From: an uncultured Pseudomonadota bacterium
GTDB taxonomy: Bacteria; Pseudomonadota; Gammaproteobacteria; Steroidobacterales; Steroidobacteraceae
Length of the DNA stretch: 32,758 bases
Direction of reading: 5' to 3'
Assembly: GCA_903858165.1 (NCBI GenBank)
Contig: CAIOHZ010000092.1
Location: forward strand, 1 to 32,758
Shown here: one piece after another, positions 7,676 to 13,626 of the stretch
Layout: every line of letters starts with the position of its first letter
Position numbering within the stretch: position 1 is the stretch's first letter
The notes under the pieces: generated by a model
Seen by the model: only the letters and a program-made list of their open reading frames with translations
Database searches by the model: none
What the model was told of the DNA's origin: nothing
Position numbers and translations under genes: made by a program

Positions 7676-8320
7676 GTGAGTGACGCCAACTATTCCAAAG
7701 CCGGCTACGGTTCGGTCCCCATCGGGCGAGGCACCCGTCCCGCCATTCTGGTCGTGGATTTCCAGACGGCCTTCACGGACCCGCAGTACACCATCGGTGG
7801 TTTGCCGATGATTCACGCCGCTGTAGACCGGACAGCCGCCTTATTGAACCTAGCGCGGCCGCTCGGTATTCCGGTAGCCAAGTGCTATACGGCCTATGGC
7901 AGCCAGGCCGATATGCCGCGCTGGAAGGTCAAGACCGTGCGCGAGGAGTTCATTTACGGTCACCCGTGCACCGCCATGGAGCCCAAGGTGGATCATCCGT
8001 CGGACTACAACTTCTGCAAAAACGCACCTTCCATTTTTTTCCACACTCCGCTCATTACCTTTCTGGCGAAGCACCAAGTGGATACGGTAATCATTGCCGG
8101 CTGCACCACTAGCGGGTGTGTTCGAGCTTCGGTGGTGGACGCCTTCTCGTATGGCTTCCGAGTGCTCGTCGCCGAGGATTGCTGTGGCGACGCCGATCAG
8201 GGCCCGCACAACGACAATTTGCGCGATATGGAGCGCCGCTACGCGGATATCCTTACAGCTGACGAAATTGAGGCTTGGCTGAGTACATTGCCGCCTTTCG
8301 TTAGCAGGGCGGCGGACTAA
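7676..8320 (+). CDS. Isochorismatase-family cysteine hydrolase, second paralogue
   Basis: A 214-residue amidohydrolase with the full Cys-Asp-Lys triad: Asp28 in AILVVDFQTAFTD, Lys115 in YNFCKNAPSIFFHT, and Cys148 in GCTTSGCVRASVVDAF. It is a paralogue of the enzyme at 186-887 (shared TSGCVRAS-VD core) but differs in the Lys loop and lacks its 30-residue N-terminal extension, so the two probably act on different amides. GGAG at 7663-7666 is 9 bases before the GTG at 7676, which I prefer over the in-frame GTG at 7661 that has no ribosome site. It is the last gene of the hydantoinase operon, though separated from hyuB by a terminator. Hydrolysis of the N-carbamoyl or amide product of HyuAB is the likely job, as in creatinine breakdown through N-carbamoylsarcosine. 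Confidence 0.86.
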   Translation: MSDANYSKAGYGSVPIGRGTRPAILVVDFQTAFTDPQYTIGGLPMIHAAVDRTAALLNLARPLGIPVAKCYTAYGSQADMPRWKVKTVREEFIYGHPCTAMEPKVDHPSDYNFCKNAPSIFFHTPLITFLAKHQVDTVIIAGCTTSGCVRASVVDAFSYGFRVLVAEDCCGDADQGPHNDNLRDMERRYADILTADEIEAWLSTLPPFVSRAAD

Positions 8321-8341
8321 TTTTCTTTATAAACTGGTTTC

Positions 8342-8361
8342 ATGTTGCTTTATAACAACAT
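8342..8361. promoter_or_regulatory. Perfect 6-base inverted repeat upstream of the TonB receptor
   Basis: ATGTTG (8342-8347) and CAACAT (8356-8361) flank CTTTATAA. The same CTTTATAA also lies at 8325-8332. The dyad is in the 192-base leader of the receptor gene and could be an operator over an AT-rich promoter. A second symmetric element, AAAAAAAC (8372-8379) and GTTTTTTT (8390-8397), follows 10 bases later. No regulator is assigned. Confidence 0.35.
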
Positions 8362-8512
8362 AACGCGTCGCAAAAAAACCGTCACGCTTGTTTTTTTCCT
8401 AATCGTGGATTATCTTCGCCTTTGGTCGACTAAAGCGGTTTTACCGTTGCGGTCAACAACCGAGCATAGTGGGCGCTGCCTGCTGCGCCCACACCACATT
8501 TGAGGGGAACCG

Positions 8513-11038
8513 ATGACTTCTCGTATCCACCACCGCATCCATCTCCGTCAGGCTATTGCCCTGGCCCTTGCTGCCGCAGCGCTCGCGCCGGCCGTGCAGG
8601 CTCAGGAGTCCGAAGGACTCGAGGAAGTCACCGTGACGGCCACCCGCCGTACCGACACCAACCTCCAGACCACGCCCGTCTCCGTGTCGGCCGTGACGGC
8701 CTCGGACATTGAGCGCTCGGTTTCCAAGGACATCTCCGGCCTTGCGGCATCGGTTCCGGGCTTCTCCGCTGCCCGCGTCACTGCGTTCAACGCTGCCTCG
8801 TTCGCCATGCGTGGCGTCGGCCTGACGGACATCATCGTTTACCAGGACGCCCCGGTTGGTGTGCAGGTCGACGACTTCGTCATGCCCAGCGTGCAGACCC
8901 AGTTGCTGGACACCTTCGACATCGCCAGCGCCGAAGTCCTGCGCGGCCCACAGGGCACGCTGTTCGGCAAGAACACCACCGGCGGTGCGGTCAACATCAA
9001 GAGCAAGCGCCCGGACATGCAGAATAGCGGCGGCACCTTCCGCCTCGGCGTTGCCAAGTTCGGCGAGCGTTCGGTTCAGGCGGCCCTCGACCTGCCCGTC
9101 GTCTCCGACGTCTTCGCCATGCGGCTCGTGGCGTCCAGCGTCAAGACGGACGGCTTCTATCGCTTGGGTGCGTGCTACGGCCCCATCAACAGCCTCGGCG
9201 CCACGGTTCCCGGCATTACCGGCACCAGTGGCTGCGGTACGGGTGAGAGTGCGGGCGGTCAGGACGTCAAGAACGGTCGCTTGAAGGCGCTGTGGAAGCC
9301 CAACGATGACATTACCGTGTACGCCCAGTACGAGTACATGCGCGACCGCTCGGGCGCCGTTCCTTCGTTTAACGACACGCCCGTGGGCGGCCCGTACGTC
9401 TGGAACTTCCTGAACATCACCCGTCCGTCGGGCGACCCGCTGAACAACATGGCCTCCAGCCAGCGTACCGACCAGCTCATCCGCATGGACAAGGGCCAGG
9501 AAGTCGATGTGGACGGTGCTTACGTCAACGTGGACTGGAAGCTGAACGACTCGTTCACCGTCTATTCCAACACGGGTTTCCGCAAGCAGACCGAACATCT
9601 GCCTAACACGTACACCGGCGCTGCACCGATCTTCACGTCGGGCCCGAATATCGGCAAGCCGTTCTCGTTGTTCGACGCCTCTCGCGATACGAATCGCAAC
9701 ACCTTCCAGCAGGAAGTGCGCGTCGCCTCCACGCTGGATGGCCCGGTGAATTTCGTCGCCGGTGGCTTCTACCAGCGTAACGACGCCGCGTTCTGCGTGG
9801 TGCAGTACGTGGGTCTCGTCGATACCTTCATCGGTGGCACGTTCTTCAACGACACGCCGCAGCTCCTGTGCAACAAGCAGAAGAGCAAGTCGGTCGCGGG
9901 CTTCATCGACGGTACTTGGGATGTGAACGACAAGTTCCAGCTCGGCGCCGGCTTCCGCATGACGAAGGACGAAAAGGAGTGGACCGGCCGTCCGAAGGTG
10001 TTCTATCCCGCTCTGGGCACGAACGTTCAGCTGTCTGACCTGCAGAACCCGTTGGACGCGGCCGACTTTGCCAAGTACCCGAACGGTGTCATCGACAAGA
10101 ACTCGCCGGGCTACGGCAACCTGTCGAGCACTTGGAAGGAGCCCAGCTACCGTTTGACCGGTTCGTACAAGTTTAACGACGACATGTTCCTGTACGGCAC
10201 CGTGTCGCGCGGCTACAAGGCCGGCGGTTACAACGACCAGACGGGTTCGAGCGGTGGCATTTCGCCGCTCATCACCCGTCCGGTGGACCCGGAGTTCGCA
10301 ACGAACATCGAAGTGGGCCTGAAGACGCAGTGGCTCAACAACCGCGTGCGCTTCAACCCGACCGTGTATCAGGTGAAGTACAGCGACGCCCAGCGCGCCG
10401 CCAACGTCAACGCCGTTACGCAGGGCGTTACCACTGAAGAAACGGTGTTCTATAACGCCGCCAAGCTGACCGTGCGCGGCATCGAGCTGGAACTGCAGGC
10501 CCTCATCACGGATAACTTCCTGGTGCGCGCTGCCGGTTCCATCATGGACGCCAAGTACGACACGTTCATCATCGACCAGCCGCAGATCGGCAACCCCACG
10601 GCACCGGGCGGTAGTGGCATTCTTGCCACCCGTCTCGACCTGACGGGTCTGCCGGTGCCGCGTTCGCCGAAGCAGAGCGGCAGCGTGCAGGGCACCTACA
10701 CCGTCGACCTCGCGTCTGGCGGCAAGGTGGAGCTGTCGGGTGAGGTGTACTACGAGGCTGCAAACCTCTACTACATCTCGGCTGTAGCACCGCCTGCGGG
10801 CTTCACGGTGAAGAACTCGCCCTACAACGCAACGCTGGACGGCAAGACGCTGCTCAGCGCGGCGGTGGTGTGGCGCTCGGCGGACGACAAGTACTTCGCC
10901 CGTGCCTACGGCAAGAACCTGAGCGACAAGCGTTACCGCGTGGCCAGTCAGTCGGTTGCCAACCTGTGGACTCATACGCAGTGGGGCGAGCCGCGTAACT
11001 TTGGTGTGCAGTTCGGCGTGAACTTCGGCCAGAAGTAA
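8513..11038 (+). CDS. TonB-dependent outer-membrane receptor
   Basis: An 841-residue TonB-dependent receptor that should carry a scarce substrate through the outer membrane using TonB-ExbBD energy. A signal peptide ends at ...LAPAVQA/QES (cut after residue 30), followed by the TonB box-like EEVTVTATRR at 37-46, a plug domain of about 115 residues (VSVSAVTASDIERS, LRGPQGTLFGKNTTGGAVNIKSKRP) and a 22-strand type barrel with alternating aromatic strands. Cys pairs in predicted outer loops (GACYG/SGCGTG and FCVVQY/LLCNKQ) may form disulphides. The protein ends NFGVQFGVNFGQK, with three residues beyond the usual terminal Phe. GAGGGG lies 6 bases before the ATG. The AT-rich leader holds inverted repeats. 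Its position inside the catabolic island suggests it imports the island's substrate, but a siderophore cannot be excluded. Confidence 0.93.
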   Translation: MTSRIHHRIHLRQAIALALAAAALAPAVQAQESEGLEEVTVTATRRTDTNLQTTPVSVSAVTASDIERSVSKDISGLAASVPGFSAARVTAFNAASFAMRGVGLTDIIVYQDAPVGVQVDDFVMPSVQTQLLDTFDIASAEVLRGPQGTLFGKNTTGGAVNIKSKRPDMQNSGGTFRLGVAKFGERSVQAALDLPVVSDVFAMRLVASSVKTDGFYRLGACYGPINSLGATVPGITGTSGCGTGESAGGQDVKNGRLKALWKPNDDITVYAQYEYMRDRSGAVPSFNDTPVGGPYVWNFLNITRPSGDPLNNMASSQRTDQLIRMDKGQEVDVDGAYVNVDWKLNDSFTVYSNTGFRKQTEHLPNTYTGAAPIFTSGPNIGKPFSLFDASRDTNRNTFQQEVRVASTLDGPVNFVAGGFYQRNDAAFCVVQYVGLVDTFIGGTFFNDTPQLLCNKQKSKSVAGFIDGTWDVNDKFQLGAGFRMTKDEKEWTGRPKVFYPALGTNVQLSDLQNPLDAADFAKYPNGVIDKNSPGYGNLSSTWKEPSYRLTGSYKFNDDMFLYGTVSRGYKAGGYNDQTGSSGGISPLITRPVDPEFATNIEVGLKTQWLNNRVRFNPTVYQVKYSDAQRAANVNAVTQGVTTEETVFYNAAKLTVRGIELELQALITDNFLVRAAGSIMDAKYDTFIIDQPQIGNPTAPGGSGILATRLDLTGLPVPRSPKQSGSVQGTYTVDLASGGKVELSGEVYYEAANLYYISAVAPPAGFTVKNSPYNATLDGKTLLSAAVVWRSADDKYFARAYGKNLSDKRYRVASQSVANLWTHTQWGEPRNFGVQFGVNFGQK

Positions 11039-11042
11039 GCGC

Positions 11043-11081
11043 CATCGGTCAGGGCGGTTCCACCGCCCAGACTGACGGATG
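11043..11081 (+). repeat. Nested hairpin directly after the TonB receptor
   Basis: CATC-G-GTCAG (11043-11052) pairs with CTGAC-G-GATG (11072-11081), enclosing an inner stem GGCGG/CCGCC (11053-11057, 11063-11067) with loop TTCCA. A four-base bulge lies on the 3' side. It begins 4 bases after the receptor stop codon and ends 4 bases before the terminator stem, so it may protect the mRNA 3' end or assist termination. Confidence 0.55.
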
Positions 11082-11085
11082 AAAG

Positions 11086-11114
11086 CGGGTCGGCATTTTG
11101 CCGGCCCGTTTTTT
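11086..11114 (+). terminator. Intrinsic terminator after the TonB receptor
   Basis: A 9-base stem CGGGTCGGC (11086-11094) with GCCGGCCCG (11100-11108), one G-T wobble, a 5-base loop and then six T residues (11109-11114). It ends the receptor transcript, so the dehydrogenase gene starting 49 bases later should have its own promoter. Confidence 0.88.
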
Positions 11115-11118
11115 ATGG

Positions 11119-11147
11119 TGGACTCTGCACGCTTGCAGGGTTACTAC
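11119..11147 (+). promoter_or_regulatory. Candidate promoter of the short-chain dehydrogenase with a dyad in the spacer
   Basis: TGGACT (11119-11124) and TACTAC (11142-11147) are 17 bases apart, just after the receptor terminator and before the dehydrogenase start at 11163. The spacer contains CTGCA-CGCT-TGCAG (11125-11138), a perfect inverted repeat placed where a repressor would interfere. The -10 match is modest. Confidence 0.35.
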
Positions 11148-11162
11148 AGCGGGAGAAAGGTC

Positions 11163-11903
11163 ATGGGTAAGCTTGAAGGCAAGGTCGCTATCATCACCGG
11201 CGCGGCGAGCGGCATTGGCGAAGCCATCGCCAAACTGTATTTGGCGGAGGGCGCGCGTGTCGTCCTCACCGACTTACCGGGTCATGGCCTTGAGGCCATG
11301 TTCAGCGGGCCAAACGTGCATTGTCTCGAACTCGATGTCACTGCCGATGATAGTGCCGAGGCTGTGGTTGCCGCAGCCAACGCTAAGTTCGGCGGGTTGG
11401 ATATTCTGGTGAACAATGCGGGCATTGCGCTTGGCAAGCAATTCGAAGACACCACCGACGAGGATTTCGACCGCATCATGGCGGTTAACGTACGCTCGGT
11501 GTTCCGTACCTCGCGAGCGGCCGTGCCATCACTGAAGGCGCGCGGCGCCGGGCGCATCATCAACCTCGGCTCCATCATGTCGGGCACTGGCGGCCCGCTG
11601 CTGGCCGCGTATGGGTGTTCCAAGCATGCGGTAGCCGGGTTGAGCAAAGGCATGGCTTGCGACCTGGGCCAGTACGGTATCACCGTGAACTACCTGCAGC
11701 CCGGTAGCATATGGACTGGCATGTCGAAGCCGTTCATGGAGGACGCCGGGTTCCGCCAGTACTGGGAGACCAAGGCACCCATGGGCCGCATCGGGGACCC
11801 GCACGATGTAGCCGTAGCCGCCTTGTTTTTGGCCACGGACGAGGCGAGTTTCATCTCGGGCGCTGGCTTGGCCGTTGACGGCGGTGCCGCTATTCGGTTC
11901 TGA
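11163..11903 (+). CDS. Short-chain dehydrogenase/reductase (classical SDR)
   Basis: A 246-residue NAD(P)-dependent oxidoreductase of the classical SDR class, probably a cytosolic tetramer. The coenzyme motif TGAASGIG is at 12-19, Asp37 after the second strand (VVLTDLP) suggests NAD(H) preference, NNAG is at 84-87, and the catalytic set is Asn109, Ser137, Tyr150 and Lys154 (YGCSK). The C-terminal ISGAGLAVDGGAAIRF matches the family end. The open frame begins at 11079, inside the upstream terminator region; the start at 11163 is supported by GGGAGAAAGG and by homology beginning at MGKLEGKVAIITG. The substrate is unknown; oxidation of a secondary alcohol or 3-hydroxyacid within the island is a guess. 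It is transcribed toward the alpha/beta hydrolase gene. Confidence 0.9.
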   Translation: MGKLEGKVAIITGAASGIGEAIAKLYLAEGARVVLTDLPGHGLEAMFSGPNVHCLELDVTADDSAEAVVAAANAKFGGLDILVNNAGIALGKQFEDTTDEDFDRIMAVNVRSVFRTSRAAVPSLKARGAGRIINLGSIMSGTGGPLLAAYGCSKHAVAGLSKGMACDLGQYGITVNYLQPGSIWTGMSKPFMEDAGFRQYWETKAPMGRIGDPHDVAVAALFLATDEASFISGAGLAVDGGAAIRF

Positions 11904-11939
11904 CCGAAAGCCAACCGCGGCGCACCAGTGGTAACCGCG

Positions 11940-11964
11940 TTGCGGGGGTAGAGCGCCCCCGCAA
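11940..11964. repeat. Hairpin between convergent genes
   Basis: TTGCGGGGG (11940-11948) pairs perfectly with CCCCCGCAA (11956-11964) around a 7-base loop, between the ends of the SDR gene and the alpha/beta hydrolase gene. Neither strand has a T tract after the stem, so it is not a standard intrinsic terminator, but its position suits a bidirectional transcript end. Confidence 0.5.
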
Positions 11965-11986
11965 TCGCCTCTGCAATTGCCTCGGT

Positions 11987-12790
11987 TCAGTGTTTGCCGA
12001 GGAACCCGAACAGCGCCTCGCAGAAACGGGTCTTTTGATCCTTGCCTGCCACCACGTGGGCTACGTCGTGCATCGTGAAGCCCACAGCACCGGGAATGGC
12101 TTCCTCAATGGGCTTGGTGTAAGTCGGGCTCGTCACGTAGTCGAGCGCGGCATGGATGATGAGCGAGGGGCACCGCACTTGGTGCAGACGGCTGCGGGAC
12201 TCGAATGACACGCACGCGTCAATCAGGCGGCTGTGCGCTACATAGCGCCCATTGAGTTCTTTCCAGCCACCATTGGGCCCGACCAACTTCGACTTGTTGG
12301 CGTTGTAATAGTCCCCGGTAAACGACAGCAACGTGACTGCCTTTTGGAACGCCGCAAAACCGATGTCGCGGTGGAGCCAGCGGAACATTTCCAGTTGATC
12401 GCGGAGGAAGTCGTCAACCTCACACCACGCCCCCATGTTGACCATGCTGCGCGCGAGGTCCGGACGGCGAATGGCGATTTCCTGGCAGATGCAGGCGCCC
12501 ATGCCGACGAGGCCGACCAAGTGCACGTTCTTCAAGCCCAAGTGGTCCAATAGGGCAATGGCATCGCCAGCGTGTAGTGCCATGGTGGAGGGCACCGTGA
12601 GGTCGTCTCCACTGTCGCGGATGCCGCGATAGTCGAACACGATGACCTGATAGCGATCCGTGAGCCCGCGGGCGAGATGGCTGTGGTTCTCATGGCAGAA
12701 AGTGCCCCATCCCCCCATGCAGAGCACCGGCTCACCCTCGCCAAGCACTTCGTAATACATCTCGTGACCGTTCAGGTGTGCAATGGGCAT
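11987..12790 (-). CDS. Alpha/beta-hydrolase-fold protein with a substituted nucleophile elbow
   Basis: A 267-residue alpha/beta hydrolase-fold protein. The oxyanion region PVLCMGGWGT (about 21-30), the strand VIVFDYRGIRDS (49-60) and the cap (about 125-200) follow the family. Asp in HAALDYVTSP and His in MHDVAHVVAG supply the acid and base. The nucleophile elbow normally reads GxSxG after HLVG; here it is HLVGLVGMGACICQEIA (90-106), and Gly96 occupies the expected Ser position by alignment of the following helix. The protein may thus be non-hydrolytic, or use Cys100. The start at 12790 has AGGAG 5 bases upstream; the frame extends to 12895 but without homology. It diverges from the GntR gene across a 148-base region and could be its target. 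Function unknown. Confidence 0.82.
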   Translation of the reverse strand: MPIAHLNGHEMYYEVLGEGEPVLCMGGWGTFCHENHSHLARGLTDRYQVIVFDYRGIRDSGDDLTVPSTMALHAGDAIALLDHLGLKNVHLVGLVGMGACICQEIAIRRPDLARSMVNMGAWCEVDDFLRDQLEMFRWLHRDIGFAAFQKAVTLLSFTGDYYNANKSKLVGPNGGWKELNGRYVAHSRLIDACVSFESRSRLHQVRCPSLIIHAALDYVTSPTYTKPIEEAIPGAVGFTMHDVAHVVAGKDQKTRFCEALFGFLGKH

Positions 12791-12849
12791 GGAAACTCCT
12801 CGCAGCGGGTGGCGGCAGCGCGCCGCACCCCAGAAAGGAGCCTGCGCAA

Positions 12850-12861
12850 ATGTCCGGACAT
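12850..12861. promoter_or_regulatory. 12-base perfect palindrome, candidate GntR operator
   Basis: ATGTCCGGACAT is a perfect palindrome in the 148-base gap between the divergent hydrolase and GntR genes. FadR-type GntR proteins bind short dyads with TGT and ACA ends and often autoregulate, so this is the best candidate site for the adjacent regulator. It is the only strong dyad seen in this gap. Confidence 0.5.
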
Positions 12862-12938
12862 CCACATTGTTCCATACCGGCATGGCGCGAGCCAATCCCC
12901 GATGGTTACACTGTCCGCTACCGGGGAGAGTTCAGCCC

Positions 12939-13568
12939 ATGCGCGCAGTCGATCAGGCTTATCAGACCGTACGTGACGGCATCATTAGCGGGCGTTACCC
13001 GCCCGCGAGTCGTATCACCGAGCAAGAGATCGCCGAGGCGGCCGGCGTCAGTCGTACGCCCGTACGTGAAGCGCTGCGCCGCCTGCATGGCGAGGGGCTA
13101 GTGGAGTTCCAGGCCAACCACGGCGCGGTGGTCACCGATTGGTCCGACACGGACGCCAACGAGGTCTTCGAACTGCGCGCCATGCTGGAGTCGCACGGCG
13201 CCGCACGTGCCGCCGTGAAGGCCACCCCGGCGCAGCGTCAGGAACTGCGGGAACTGGCCGAGGAGCAGCACCGGCACAGTCTGGAGCGCGGGGAGGGGCA
13301 CTTGGAGCGAATCGGGGAACTGAACTCGCGCTTTCACCGTCGCCTGCAGGAAGCGGCCAACAGTCCGCGCCTCGCCCGCGCGCTGGCGGCGCTGCTGGAG
13401 GCACCGCTGATCATGAAAACATTTCTGAAATATCGCCCGCAAGACCTTGAAAGAAGTGCAGTTCATCATCTCGAACTAGTGCGTGCCATCGAGTCTGGCG
13501 ACCCCGACTGGGCTGCCTCGGTCATGCGTTCGCACATCCTGGCTGCTCGCGGCGCCCTGCGGAGCTGA
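12939..13568 (+). CDS. GntR-family transcriptional regulator, FadR/FCD subfamily
   Basis: A 209-residue repressor-type regulator. The N-terminal winged helix-turn-helix (about 1-70) holds ITEQEIAEAAGVSRTPVREALRRLHGEGLV, the GntR signature. The C-terminal all-helical FCD domain (about 75-205) has FELRAMLESHGAARAA and candidate metal/ligand residues in ELNSRFHRRL (Asn in the place where many members have Asp) and SAVHHLELVRAI. FCD regulators sense small carboxylates and detach from DNA on binding. The frame is open from 12783, but GGGGAG 9 bases upstream and domain homology fix the start at 12939. A palindrome lies in the upstream gap, and the dihydroorotase-like gene follows by 58 bases. It is the only regulator found in the island and likely controls it. 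Confidence 0.92.
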   Translation: MRAVDQAYQTVRDGIISGRYPPASRITEQEIAEAAGVSRTPVREALRRLHGEGLVEFQANHGAVVTDWSDTDANEVFELRAMLESHGAARAAVKATPAQRQELRELAEEQHRHSLERGEGHLERIGELNSRFHRRLQEAANSPRLARALAALLEAPLIMKTFLKYRPQDLERSAVHHLELVRAIESGDPDWAASVMRSHILAARGALRS

Positions 13569-13626
13569 AGCTCGCCGGTTTGCACCGCACTGCACAACTG
13601 GGTGGGGGTGCAGGTAACATAGCGGG

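Noticed and set aside
8453-10975. An 840-codon open frame antisense to the TonB receptor
   Set aside because: Its translation is Arg/Val/His-rich with no recognised domain, and the opposite strand has a signal peptide, TonB box and plug motifs. It is a shadow of GC-rich codon use.
11940-11964. GC-rich hairpin as an intrinsic terminator
   Set aside because: Neither strand has a T tract after the stem, so it is listed only as a hairpin.
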